A stretch of DNA of 64,000 nt from Pseudo-nitzschia pungens (lineage: Eukaryota; Bacillariophyta; Bacillariophyceae; Bacillariales; Bacillariaceae). Position 1 is the first letter of the stretch. The number at the start of each line of letters is the position of its first letter. The notes beneath the pieces were generated by a model. It ran no database searches. It was given only the letters and a program-made list of their open reading frames with translations, and was not told the origin of the DNA. Shown here in pieces: positions 31,781-43,741 of the stretch. The stretch spans positions 2,046,001 through 2,110,000 of the forward strand of contig CM074769.1 of assembly GCA_037355855.1 (NCBI GenBank), read 5' to 3'. The position numbers and the translations under genes are program-made.

Positions 31781-32071
31781 ACTGTGATTAACCAAATGTA
31801 CTAATCGAAAGCAAATAGAGCAAGAGAAAACCAGATACTAGAAAAGCAGATGGAAATGAATATAGGAAATAAGACGATAAAAGATCACATACTAACCCAA
31901 ATAATTACAATACTATAGAGCAAATACATTAATGGAGAAAATTAACAAAGGAGGAGTTAGTAAGGCAAATAACAAAGCAGACACAAAAAATAACTACAGT
32001 GCAATGCAGAATAACTACAGTGCAATGCATGGTAACGCTACTAGTAGTAGTAGATACAGTTAACAAATACA
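31781..32071. other. Spacer, degenerate continuation of the GCAAATACAGTGAGC repeats
   Basis: This stretch has scattered AGTGCAATGCA and AGCAAAT motifs related to the preceding array, and no gene. Similar motifs resume after 34360, so the foldback element 32072-34357 probably inserted into this repeat. Confidence 0.45.
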
Positions 32072-34357
32072 GGAGCGGTCGGAAATAGAAAAACGCGCGC
32101 AATGCGGGGCACGTTAAGTTTTTCAAAATGATACGAACTTAGCGTACATATCCTACATATTATATCAACGTGTGATCTACGTATTAATATGTAGGACTTG
32201 ATAACTAACCTTAACGTTCATGACAAAAAATGTCCACGATTCAAAATTTAAAGGGGGATACGGGAAACTAAAAATAGTTGTTTTTGGTTCACGTACGTAA
32301 TCAATTAATTACGTACGTAATTAATTAATTACGTACATAATTAATATTACGTACGATTGGATTTAATTACGTACGATTGGATTTAATTACGTACGATTGA
32401 AGATTAATTACGTAACTATGTGGCTTAAATAGGTAAAGTAGCCAATTAACGAGGCAATAATAATTCAAATATGCCCTTTACAATGTAAAACAAAAGCTTT
32501 TTATTAAAGCCTCCAAATTGCTTCAATTTGATGACAAGGACGATGTATACGCCTTTTAAAGTGCCGCTAACAGCCACATATTCGGTACCGAACGTACATA
32601 CAATCTACGACTTGCACTAGTAAGTGGCTGTCAGCGCCACTTTAAATGGCGCATCGCCACTTCTAAACTTACCGTTGTACGGTACTGCAGAAACGCCCGT
32701 TTAAGTGGCGCTAGAAGTCCTCACCATACGTAACGTACGTGACGGTACGTACGAATAAGTGGCTGTCAGCGCCACTTTAAATGGCGCCTGGTTACCCAAG
32801 TTGAAGTACCGGTAGGGGCTATCATCGCCACTTCTAAACTTACCGTTGTACGTACGGTACTACGTAACGTACGTGATGGTACGTACGAATAGGTGGCTGT
32901 CAGCGCCACTTTAAATGGCTACCCCCATCGACGCGTTGCTGCTTGCTGTCCCCCCTGTATTATCGACGCGTTGCTGCTTGCTGTCCCCCCTGGCATCGGT
33001 AAGTTTAGAAATGGCGCAGGCGCCATTTAAAGTGGCGCTGACAGCCACGTATTCGTACGTGTATTATCGACGCGTTGCTGTTGTTTGCTGTTTGCTGCTT
33101 GCTGTCCCCCCCCCTGTCCCCTCGACGCGTTGCTGCTTGCTGTCCCCCCTGTATTATTGACGCGTTGCTGCTTGCTGTCCCCTCGACGCGTTGCTGCTTG
33201 CTGTCCCCCCCCCCCGTATTATCGACGCGTTGCTGCCTGCTGTCCCCCCTGTATTATCGACGCGTTGCTGCTTGCTGTCCCCTCTGTATTATCGACTCGT
33301 TACTGATTGCTATCCCCCCCCCTGTATTATCGACGCGTTGCTGCCTGCTGTCCCCCCTGTATTATCGACGCGTTGCTGCCTGCTGTCCCCCCCCCTGTAT
33401 TATCGACGCGTTACTGATTGCTATCCCCCCCCCCCTGTATTATCGACGCGTTGCTGCCTGCTGTCCCCCCCCCCGTATTATCGACGCGTTGCTGCCTGCT
33501 GTCCCCCCCCCCCTGTATTATCGACGCGTTACTGATTGCTATCCCCCCCCCCCGTATTATCGACGCGTTGCTGCTTGCTGTCCCCCCCCCGTATTATCGA
33601 CGCGTTGCTGATTGCTGTCCCCCCCCCCCTGTATTATCGACACGTTGCTGCTTGCTGTCCCCCCTGTATTATCGACGCGTTGCTGCTGCTTGCTGTCCCC
33701 TCTGTATTAATTTTTTTCTACATAAATCCCTGTACAATTTGTACTGGAAAATCGATTTTTTTGATTGGCTCATCACGCCACTTAAAGGGACTTATCTTAC
33801 CAGTAAAGGCGCCATTTAAAGTGGCGCCGACAGCCCGTACGTACCGAATACTAGTAGATGGCTATCAGCGGCACTTTCAATGGCGCGTATACCTTATACT
33901 TATACGTCTATAGTATCTTGGCTTAAAAAATGGTCTAAGCGCTACATTGATAAGATTAAGTACATTTTTATTATGTTATTAGTTGGCTCATTTAATTATT
34001 ATATAAGCCACTTTAAGAGCTTAATTGTGAAATTGTACGTAATTAAATCCAATCGTACGTAATTAAATCCAATCGTACGTAATATTAATTACGTACGTAA
34101 TTAATTAATTACGTACGTAATTAATTAATTACGTACGTCACGTAAAAAAAAAAACAATTTTTAGTTTCCCGGTTGCCCCGTTTTTAAATTTGAATCGTGT
34201 AAATTTTTTAATGAACGTTAATTACTTATCACGTTCTAGTATTAATACGTAAATCACACGTTGATATATGTAGTATGTACGGTAAGTTCATACGTATCAT
34301 TTTGAAAAAACTTAACCTGTCGCGCGGTGCGCACGTTTTTCTATTTCCGACCGCTCC
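32072..34357. mobile_element. 2.3-kb foldback (long inverted repeat) transposon, non-autonomous
   Basis: The left end GGAGCGGTCGGAAATAGAAA is mirrored by TTTCTATTTCCGACCGCTCC at the right end. Inverted homology continues inward about 350 bases on each side (32072-32420 against 34030-34357), including AAGTTTTTCAAAATGATACG, CAACGTGTGAT and several TTAATTACGTACG blocks. The loop contains several copies of GTGGCTGTCAGCGCCACTTT in both orientations and a satellite block. There is no transposase frame. No clear target-site duplication is visible, so the superfamily is unassigned. Confidence 0.82.
32925..33710 (-). repeat. ACGCGTCGATAATACAGGGG satellite inside the foldback loop
   Basis: About 20 units read as ATTATCGACGCGTTGCTGC and TTGCTGTCCCCCC on the plus strand, the reverse complement of units at 3761-8350. 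Poly-C runs vary from about 5 to 12 bases. The resulting open frames (CCLLSPP, YYRRVAACCP) are not genes. Confidence 0.9.
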
Positions 34358-34757
34358 GGGGATGAAACAAGATGCGCAGATGAAGACTGCATTGCACCAG
34401 ATAGCAGCAAGGCACCAGGTAGAAAAACAGGTAGTAGCAAAAACAGATGGTATCACAGATGATAGCAAAGCACACAGCAAAATTAGTATAGTGGTGTAAT
34501 GCAGAGTAACGCAACCAAAATAGATAGCATAATAGTAAACAATTAGTCAAATTGTTAACTGAAGCAAAGGAACTGGTGAACCTCAGGAAATTGTGTTAAA
34601 CAATGTATTGAATTTTTTTGGGTCTACCTTAAAATGCACTGAAAGGCGTACGAAGAAAGAGAACCAAACGAAAATGAAACAACTTCACAACCGCAATCGT
34701 CACTTCATCACATGGAAGAGCAGCTAGTACCATAGAAATAATTCGTCATCCCAATAA
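34358..34757. other. Spacer upstream of the transposase gene
   Basis: 400 bases with AGCAAAACAG-type motifs in the first half. The transposase promoter may lie here, but nothing specific is visible. Confidence 0.4.
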
Positions 34758-35795
34758 TTGACAAAAATGCCCAAGCCACAATTTAAAAATGGTAGGCGAT
34801 TTGATATGCAATTTTACTGCAAGGCCTGTCTTCAAAACGGAGGAGAGATGAAAAGATTCAAAGGGTATCAAGTCATATCCTCCTCCATCCCTCCTGTGTG
34901 TAAATTAGTGAGTTCGGGATTTCGGTCCCACCTCAGCCACTACGATGAATGCAGAGAATTCTATGAATGCACAGACGAACCACTCAGGGCGTCTGTTCTT
35001 AAAACATCAAGTCACAGTCACAGAAACCCTATTATTTCCCGAGGCCACAAAACTGGTGATTTTTCTTTAACGATGACAGAAAATGGCCCTCAAGGTCCGA
35101 CGTCTCTATCAAATACAGGAACAAACGAAACTTTGAACACGCAGGTAGTGGCAGATGTGTTGGTGCCCCCAATTGAACGTAATGCGATAGAGAAACATTT
35201 AGCGGTGGAGGCGGGCTGTGCCAAAATGGCAAGTGATGATATCGACCGTGGGGGTGAAGGTATTATAAACGATGACGACGAGACAACCTACCCTGATTTT
35301 GACAACGCCGACGGCAATTCTGAAACCCAGGAAACGAATGATATTGATCCAGAAGAACTAAACGAAATGGAAAAGAATTTTCGATTGCAACAAATTCCAC
35401 AAATGAACAAGCAAACAGAGGTTGAAATTAAGCTTATGAATCTTTTGTCTGAAAATAAATTAGCGTTGGGAACGTTCGGTATGATAATGAAATGGGCAAA
35501 AGAATGTCAGAGCATTCCAGGTTTCGACTTCCAAACAGCCAAAATAAGAAAACGCGATGCTATATTCAAGGATATAAGAAACCAAATCAAGATACCACAT
35601 CCCAACTTTGAGCCAGAGATAGTGAATTGGCTACCGGACAACAAGCCTGCCCAGATATATGTCCGTCACTTCACACAGGCACTATACTCACTTCTATCCA
35701 ACACAGAACTAATGAGGGAAGAAAATCTTTCCTTTCCAAGTAGAACGAATCCTTTGCAACCAGAGAACGATCCTGTCATATCCCAAAGTACGTAT
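34758..35795 (+). pseudogene. DDE-type transposase, N-terminal part, interrupted by gypsy
   Basis: 346 codons run from the ATG at 34758 to the gypsy LTR. Near the N-terminus are CKAC and, 40 residues on, HLSHYDEC, together a possible zinc finger for DNA binding. A low-complexity acidic middle follows (DDDETTYPDFDNADGN). The frame continues exactly in phase after the duplicated CGTAT at 41554. The last residues after 35795 (CDTAA) are LTR-derived. The complete protein is described at 41554-43741. Confidence 0.72.
35791..35795. repeat. Left 5-bp target-site duplication CGTAT of the gypsy element
   Basis: CGTAT immediately precedes TGTGACAC of the left LTR and recurs at 41554-41558 directly after the right LTR. 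Confidence 0.93.
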
Positions 35796-36131
35796 TGTGA
35801 CACGGCAGCGTAGCCAACGGTCACGAATGAATAATTAACTGAATCCCGCATTGTGGGAATCAAATATCATATATATATGGCAATCTACATTCGTGGATAC
35901 GTTATAATATGTGTCGTAACTTAACGTTCGAGTCCCAGAAGAAAACATATGCTCAATCGTGGGAATCGACATTGAACCAACATTTATGGCAGAGCATGCC
36001 AAAACATGACCATGCTCGCGACCTCAAAATTTTATATGTTTCCATTCTTAATTCGCGTAACAATATCCCGTAAAGTATCTAAACATCACAATATTCATAC
36101 CACTCCGAAATTTCTACCTTAACGTGTAACA
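35796..36131 (+). repeat. Left LTR of the gypsy element
   Basis: 336 bases, TGTGACAC...GTGTAACA, identical to 41218-41553. It contains AT-rich TATATATATGG near 35870, a possible TATA region. The transcription start cannot be fixed. Confidence 0.95.
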
Positions 36132-36249
36132 CAGTAATTACTGTTTATCTTTAAGTAGAAAGACAGTAACTATCAGTACTGAAGAAACCCATCTCCGAAA
36201 ACATCGATAGCCTCAACAACAGAGGCAACCTGTATCTCCAACAAACACC
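36132..36249 (+). promoter_or_regulatory. Gypsy leader and primer-binding region
   Basis: Immediately after the LTR comes CAGTAATTACTG, a 12-base perfect palindrome, instead of a TGG-starting tRNA-complementary site. The same sequence follows the LTR at 9680-10016, so it is conserved in the family. Priming by something other than a tRNA 3' end is possible. Confidence 0.5.
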
Positions 36250-37314
36250 ATGGCAGGTCTATACAGAGACCCACCGATCTCCTATAAAAGCTCCTTCGAT
36301 CGAACGAAACCCAAGCTTTTTACACTGTACAACACCGACGCCGACGGCAACACCGACAGTATCAAGGTCCCCCTCTTTACAGAAAAAGGAGGCCTGGAAG
36401 AACTCTTATTTGTTGAAGAGTCATTCCGAAACGCCGCCAAACTCATACAACTCCCAGTCAGCAAACATCTCACCCACTTCAGCCGCTGTCTCATGACTGA
36501 TGCACAGAGCAAGTGGAACAACATGATACAAGACCCACTAGATCCCGACAATCTCCAATATGAAGAGGAAGAGATTGGATGATATGAACAAGCCATTTTG
36601 GACTTCACCAAGTTCTACTGCAATGCCAGGGATGCACGCGATATCATGCACACCTATCTCCGAAGCAACGATTGCAGAAAGACGCTGGCAATGACCTGTA
36701 AAGATCACGCCGACCGGATCTTAATCCTTATGAAATACACTGCCAAACTGGATGGAAGCAGTGCTCCCCTCTCCAAGGTGGAGAAACTAACCATTCTCCT
36801 ACACTCCTTCCCAGCATCATGGATAGAACACTACGGCATGATCCACAGCGGCATCCACGAGGATACCACTGTCCAATTCATTGTCGATCACATGAGCTGC
36901 CACGAGAGACAAGCCAACAAAAAGAGCAACAAGAACAATAACAAGCAACAAAAGCGCTCGAACAATTCGAACAACAACAACAACAACAACAACAGCAGCT
37001 CTCGAAAACGCAACTCGCACTCCAACCACAAGGGCAACAACAACAGCAAGAAAAAGTCCAATCCGTGTCGAATCCCCGGACACAACCATGACTGGTCCGA
37101 ATGCCCAAAGAACAAGTTCTCCAAGAACTACAACAAGAGCAACTCTAATCCAAAATCAGGAGCAGGAGAGACTTTTCATGCCCACACTCACTGCGTCCCT
37201 GGAAGCAACGAGTCCTTCCAAGCCCACATGAAAGCCGCAATGGAATCATACCATTCTGAGCATGGTGGACGAACCGAAAGAAGTATCGATGGGGAACTCG
37301 TTTGGCTCCCCTGA
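36250..37314 (+). CDS. Gypsy Gag, with an internal in-frame TGA
   Basis: The ATG at 36250 has the context CACCATGGC. The frame is about 354 residues if the TGA at 36580-36582 is passed. Upstream of it lies the capsid N-terminal part (LPVSKHLTHFSRCL); downstream lies the rest of capsid (ILDFTKFYCNARDARDIM). Then come an Asn/Lys/Ser-rich stretch and a zinc-knuckle-like CRIPGHNHDWSECP. Gag packages the element's RNA. Gag ends with a second TGA at 37312-37314, followed by CTT in the same frame as pol. Whether the first TGA is a mutation (one base from TGG) or is read through cannot be decided here. Confidence 0.82.
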
Positions 37315-40300
37315 CTTCATGGCGCCAAGCCAAGAAAGAAGCCCCGGGCCTCACCAAAACCAGCAATCACCTTGCCTCCAGCTCCCCGGGACCTGGATGC
37401 CAGTACAGCCCTGCTGTCTGGGATGACGCATGGAGGAGATCTCCCAGAAAAAGAGGGGAAGGAACCTACAGGATGGAGTATTCCTGTTGAACGCTCAGCA
37501 AAGCCTGCAAACGCAGCACTTACAACAATGGATCCTAATCCGAACGACATGGATACGAATCGAAATCAAACAAATCGATCCAAGGGTACAACAGACGCGA
37601 AAGATAGTACAGCAGCAACAAATAGACCATTCGTGTCTCTAGCAAGAAATTGGTCTACCGGTACAGCAAAAAATCTCTATTGCACTCCCGGAAACTCCAG
37701 AGACTACACCAAAGGAGGTGCGCTGGAGCAAAATTATTTGAAGCTGCTGTCGACTGCTGCAAATACAGCAGAACAGGCATCGAATAAGAGCAACGTGGCT
37801 CCTATTCTTTTAACTACAGCACAGTACATACAAGGCATACCAACGAAATCAAGACCACTACTCGCACTCCTCGATAGTGGATCTTCCGGAACACTAATCA
37901 ACAAACGAGCTCTACCATTTGGCACCATACCGACTCGCAGCAAGCACCAGGTCTTAACAACCACAGCGAATGGAAGCTTCGATACTACAGAATACATCAC
38001 CATGAAGAACCTCAAGCTACAAGAGTTTGGCAACTACACCATAGACCAACAAGAGGCAAGGCTCTTCCATTCCCCTAACTGCAAATATGATCTGATACTG
38101 GGCAGAGACTTCCTCCACCTAGCACAGATCAATCTCCTATTCAAAGAACGAGCAGTTCAGTGGTTGGACCGAACCATTCCTATGAAGGGCACGTCCTTAT
38201 ACCATGACAACTACAGCATGCTCATGGAAGAACTCGAAGACGCTGAACTCTTCGCCGATAACCTATCCTTTGCTAATCCATACAAGTCCAAAGTTATCTT
38301 AGACAGAGCCTACCAAGAAACAGATCCATCGACAGTTGCCAAACAACAGTCACACATGTCCAATGCAGAGCAGCAACAGTTCCAAGCAATACTAAGCAAG
38401 TACCCCAACGTCTTCAATGGAGAATTAGGAAAATATCCACACAAGAAGATCTCTCTGAGACTGAAGCCCGGATCCAAGCCCATACACAAAAAGCCTTATC
38501 CAGTAGCATACAAACGCGAAGATCTATTCAAACGGGAGCTCCAGAATCTTTGCAATGATGGAGTCCTCAAGAGATGCGCTGGACCAGCAGAATGGGCTTT
38601 CCCAACCTTCATAGTACCAAAGAAAGACAACAGGGTCCGATGGGTATCAGACTTTAGGGAACTAAATGAACTACTCGAAAGAAGACCATATCCTATCCCA
38701 AGGATACAAGACATCATGAATAAGCGCGGCAAGTATACTCACTTCACCAAGATTGACTTGTCCATGCAATACTACTGCTTTGAACTGGATGATGCAAGCA
38801 AGAAACTCTGCACCATAGTCATCCCTTATGGTTGCTATGAATATCAAAGACTACCAATGGGAGTTAAAGTTTCCCCGGACGTCGCGCAGCAGCTGATGGA
38901 AGATATCCTACAAGACACTGACTGCACTGTTTATATTGATGATATTGGCATCTGGACCAATGGCTCCTTTGATCTACACATGAAAACAATAGACAAGATA
39001 CTGGACCGGCTCAACCAAAACGGACTCAAATGCAACCCACTCAAGTGTGACTGGGCTGTACAAGAGACTGACTTCCTTGGATACTGGATGACACCTACAG
39101 CAGTCAAACCATGGAGGAAGAAGATTGAAGCCATATTACATATGGACCGACCACGAACTGTGACCCAAGTCAAGTCCTTTCTAGGAGCAGTTGGATACTA
39201 CAGAGACATGTGGCCTCGAAGATCTCATGTCCTAGCTCCTCTCTTTGATATCACTGGAACCCCCAAGACTCCTCAAGCAGCTGCCATCAAAGGCAAACAA
39301 CGCAAAGCTCCTTCAGCTTTCACTTGGGGACCTGCTCAGGATAAAGCCTTTCAAGAGATGAAAGCAACGGTGGCAGCAGATGCGCTGAACACCTATCCAG
39401 ACCTTAACAAGCCCTTTGAACTGTACACTGATGCCTCAGACCTACAACTAGGCGCTGCCATACTACAAGATGGCAAGCCCATTGCATACTGGTCCAAGAA
39501 ACTATCTGATGCCCAAAAGAATTACACGACCATGGAGAAAGAACTCCTAGCCATAGTACTCTGTTGCAAAGAGTACCGTAAGATGCTCCTCGGTGGAGTC
39601 ATCAACGTATACACTGATCATAAGAACCTTACCTTCCGGACGCTCTCAGTCCAACGAGTCCTCCGATGGAGACTGTTCCTCGAAGAATTTGGTGTCAACC
39701 TCACCTATGTTGAAGGCAAGAAAAATGTTCTTGCTGATGCCTTCTCCAGGCTCCCCCGGATGGACCCACCTACAGTGGGGAAGAAAGAAGCCCTTGGTAA
39801 AGGCACTCTTATTGATTTTTTGAAACTTGAAGTCCCCAAGCAAGATGAAGAACTGTTCTTAGCAGAGTTCCCAAACCTATTTCAGCACTTATGCAATGAC
39901 GCAGACCAAGAACTACAAACTTGTCTACTGAACAATGAGTGTCTAATCAACCTACCAAACGCGCAAGACTTGGAATGCCCAGTGAACTTCTCTAACATCT
40001 ATCTTCACCAATTGAAGGACCCAACCATACGATTCAAGATTCAATCCAAAGCCTTCTTCTATCAAGAATTAGAAGGCAATAAGATACTTTGTTACGCCAA
40101 TCAAACCAATCCAGACAGCTGGAAGATATATCTCCCCAGATCACTCACGGATGATACCATGCGCTGGTACCATCTCCTCTTGGGTCATTGTGGATCCAAA
40201 AGGCTATATCAAACCATAACAAGCAGATTCTATGCAGACAACCTCGACGCGAGATGCAAAGCCTACATTTGCCCTGACCACTGCATCCAATACAAGAACC

Positions 40301-41184
40301 TACAATCCAAATATGGCAAACTGCCACCGAAAGAAGCGCCACTATCTCCATTTCATGAAGTGCATGTGGACCTAATAGGCCCCTGGAAGATTACAGCCCA
40401 AGGAAAAAACTACAACTTCAAGGCTCTAACTTGCATTGATCCAGTCACCAATCTACTTGAAATAATCCGGATCAGAGACAAATCTTCTCAGCATGTCTCT
40501 GATCAATTCAAGAACTGTTGGCTTTCAAGATACCCAAGACCTATCAGATGCGTTCACGACAATGGTGGTGAGTTCCTAGGCGCTGAGTTCCAGACCACTC
40601 TCAAGCAGTATGGAATTCAGTCCATTCCCACTACAGTGAAGAACCCACAGTCTAATGCCATCTGTGAAAGAGTCCATCATACAGTCGCTGATATACTCAG
40701 AGTCTTAGTACATGTCAATCCCCCTCAAGCCAATACCAGAGCTAGTCAGCTCATGGACAATGCGCTTGCGACCTGCATGCATGCTTCCAGATGCGCAGTG
40801 AATGCTTCCTTACAAGCCTCTCCAGGGTCCCTGGTGTTTAATAGGGACATGCTAGTGGATCTCCCCCTGACTGCTAATCTGCTAGCCCTACGGCAGCTAT
40901 GACAGCAAGGTATAAACAAAGCTCTGCTTAGAGACAATGCCAAACGTAAGGAACATACCTTTAAACCCAATGACAAGGTATGGATGCAAGAACCGGATCC
41001 AGATAAACTACAGCCAAGAAAAACAGGACCATTCACTATTGCTCAGGTCCATGACAATGGTACAGTTAAAATCCAGAAAACTCCCTCGGTCGTTGAAACA
41101 GTTAACATACAAAAGTTAACCCCTTACAGAGAACCAACGCCCGTGGACCAATCAGAAGCCTCAACCATTCATTGGTCAACTTAA
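37315..41184 (+). CDS. Gypsy Pol: protease, reverse transcriptase, RNase H, integrase
   Basis: Pol has no ATG near its beginning and lies in the same frame as Gag after one TGA, which points to stop-codon readthrough for Gag-Pol. Domains in order: aspartic protease LLDSGSSGT (about 37868); reverse transcriptase with KIDLSMQYY (about 38750) and YIDD (about 38932); RNase H with YTDASD (about 39424) and a TMEKELLAI segment; integrase zinc region HLLLGHCGSKRL (about 40171) followed by the catalytic core HVDLIGPW (about 40365), HDNGGEF (about 40555) and NAICERVHH (about 40665). A third TGA at 40900-40902 interrupts the frame. It continues with QQGINKALL and a C-terminal integrase tail (KPNDKVWM, GPFTIAQVHDNGTVKI) to 41184. 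No chromodomain is visible. Confidence 0.9.
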
Positions 41185-41217
41185 GTATGCTGGCATTCAT
41201 TTAATCATGAGGCACTA

Positions 41218-41553
41218 TGTGACACGGCAGCGTAGCCAACGGTCACGAATGAATAATTAACTGAATCCCGCATTGTGGGAATCAAATATCATATATATAT
41301 GGCAATCTACATTCGTGGATACGTTATAATATGTGTCGTAACTTAACGTTCGAGTCCCAGAAGAAAACATATGCTCAATCGTGGGAATCGACATTGAACC
41401 AACATTTATGGCAGAGCATGCCAAAACATGACCATGCTCGCGACCTCAAAATTTTATATGTTTCCATTCTTAATTCGCGTAACAATATCCCGTAAAGTAT
41501 CTAAACATCACAATATTCATACCACTCCGAAATTTCTACCTTAACGTGTAACA
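41218..41553 (+). repeat. Right LTR of the gypsy element
   Basis: Identical to 35796-36131 over all 336 bases. No strong purine tract precedes it (the preceding bases are CATGAGGCACTA). Confidence 0.95.
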
Positions 41554-41558
41554 CGTAT
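41554..41558. repeat. Right 5-bp target-site duplication CGTAT
   Basis: Matches 35791-35795. Removing one copy plus the element restores the transposase frame. Confidence 0.93.
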
Positions 41559-43741
41559 ATCTCGGAACTGCATCACGGATCATGGTGGAGGGATTCATGG
41601 AATTTGATTTGCCGGAAAGAAACAGATCCACCTGAGATTTTAGTACCGTTGATTTTTTACATGGATGGTATCAGTTTGGATGCACACGGGAGGTTATCTC
41701 TAACTCCACTAAATATGACTCTTGGTATATTCAACTGTGGAGACAGAGAAAGCGCCAGGAAGCTTGGACAACTATTTACTTCCACCCAGACAGCGAATGG
41801 GAAAGCACACATCATTCAAGAAAACCAACGGCGACTGAGGGGGTACAGAACGTTCACAATGCAATTGCAGTTGCATTGGCATCATTAAAGAAGCTGGACG
41901 AAAAACAGGAAGGCATTATATGGGATTACCTTCCCTACGGAGGTAAAGTGTGGAGGGTGAAAATGAGATTCGCTATTGCATATGTAATAGGTGACACGGA
42001 ACTGCACGACAAGTTATGTGGGAAATATGCATCCCGTTCGGGAAGGGTGAAAAAACTGTGCAGGCACTGTGATTGCCCGACACGTGATATAAACAGGCCT
42101 AGAACCCAGCAACACGTAAAGTTATGGACTCCGAGTGATTTTCAGACACCGATCGGAGAGGATGCGACTGACTATTTCAAAGAAAGATCCCATCATAAGA
42201 TCGTTAATGCTTTCCACTGTATGAATTTCGGCGCAAACCTAAATAATATCCACTTGGCGTCACCAGGTGAAACACTCCATATGCATCAATTAGGGGCAGC
42301 ACGGAGGTGTGTTGAGGCAATTGAACAACAGTTACTAAACAGAGACGTTGACGTTACTCATTTTGCACCAAGATTAAAGAAAGGAAAAGCTACATGGGAA
42401 GCCATTGGGTATATCGCTCAGCGTTATGGTGCCCTATTGTCCAGACAATCGGACAGAGATTTCCCAAGGACCAAGTTTGCAACGAGCGTGTTGTCTGTGA
42501 CGAAAAAAGAAGGAAAAGACTTCAGTGGTATGCTATTGTGCATCCTAGTAGCGATATCGTCTGAGGGTGGACAGCAGATTCTGGAAGATATACAATATGC
42601 TAGGACACAAATTGACGCAATCCAACAGATAATATCTATGGAAGAGTTCTTGAAACACGGGCGAATAACTCCGAAGTCACTCGGAAATCTGCCAAAGACG
42701 ATAATTCATTATATAAACACGATCAACCGTGCGTGTATTCGAAAGGGAATGGGAACGAAACTCATCAAAAATCATCTGTACTTCCACATACCAGAGTACA
42801 TAAAATTGTGGGGGCATCCACTAGGTTGGGATAGTAGCTTTAGTGAAAGTCACCACAAAACAGAAGTGAAGGCTCCAGCGAAGAACACTCAACAAAATGC
42901 TGCTACGTTGATAAGCCAAACAACAAAACGACAGACGGAAAAGCTATTATTGCATGCAGCTAATGTGTGTTATGGACTCAAACCCGCTGAAGAAGAATCA
43001 ATGCTGAAACCAAAACCAGAAAACGGTGGTTCAAGATTCACTATCTACCGGAACAAAGATGGAATTAGGGGCAGTATGAAATGGCTGAGAAAATCTAACA
43101 AAGAAAAGCCATTTTTACCATCAGTTATTCTTGATTTTGTCTGTGACTCAGTCCTGCCATTGCTTGACAATGATACATCAATAGAGGCGTTTACAGAGCA
43201 TAACAGATGGGACAAAGGAAACCAATTCAATTATTTATTCAGATGTCATCCATCATACCGGTCGACATCTGGACAAGTTAACGCAGTTTGGATGGATTGG
43301 GCAGTGTTTGACGTCGATTCCATGGCCATCCCCTGTCAGATATTGTGTTTTGTTGAAGTAGACAAACTAAAACAGCCTACGAAAGAAGTGAATAATTATC
43401 CAGTGACAACTGAAGGAATTTATGCTGTGGTTCGGAAAATGCAGAAAAAACCAGTAAAGTCTGAATCGGCCTTTGTTTCAAAGGGGACTTTAGAAGCTGG
43501 GTTTTTTTTATTCAATGTTGACACCATTTTATCCGATGTAGCTGTTGTTCCAGAATTGAAAAGGGACGGCAGTTTATCAGAAAACAAATGGTTGGTTGTG
43601 GCAAACCGTAATGCATGGTTGAACTGGTTTGAAGAAAGGATTGATGGCATGACTTCTACATCATATACATCGCTTTATAATGCATGCACGTTGGCAAAGG
43701 CCAATACAAAGGACAAGGAAACAGAGGATGAAAGTACGTAA
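41554..43741 (+). pseudogene. DDE-type transposase, C-terminal part, with a 1-base frameshift
   Basis: From 41559 the frame continues that of 34758-35795 (ISELHHGSWW, then FYMDGISLDAHGRLSLTPLNMTLGIF). At about 41757-41759 a one-base loss shifts to the next frame, where EAWTTIYFHPDSEWE and then 640 further residues continue to 43741. Two motifs recall large DDE transposases repeated in diatom and oomycete genomes (Plavaka / KDZ-like within the CACTA group): DGISLDAHGRLS, likely with the first catalytic Asp, and a late KNHLYFHIPEYIKLWG...ESHHKTEVKAPAKNTQ block. That assignment comes from memory of pattern, not a search. The reconstructed length is about 1070 residues. Gypsy insertion and the frameshift make it a pseudogene. 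Confidence 0.68.

Larger units (their letters stand above)
35796..41553 (+). mobile_element. Complete Ty3/gypsy retrotransposon, 5.76 kb
   Basis: The element has 336-bp LTRs with TGT...ACA ends, identical base for base, 5-bp CGTAT duplications, and gag and pol in order protease - reverse transcriptase - RNase H - integrase. Identical LTRs mean a very recent insertion. It inserted into the transposase gene 34758-43741 in the same orientation. The gag-pol frame is interrupted only by three TGA codons (36580, 37312, 40900). Confidence 0.95.

Noticed and set aside
33075..33913. Pro/Cys/Leu-rich frames inside the foldback loop
   Set aside because: Translation of the inverted satellite with variable poly-C runs; no independent coding evidence.
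35926..35945. tRNA-like B-box (GTTCGAGTCCC) in the gypsy LTR
   Set aside because: No A-box at the right distance and no cloverleaf could be drawn; duplicated in both LTRs simply as part of the LTR.
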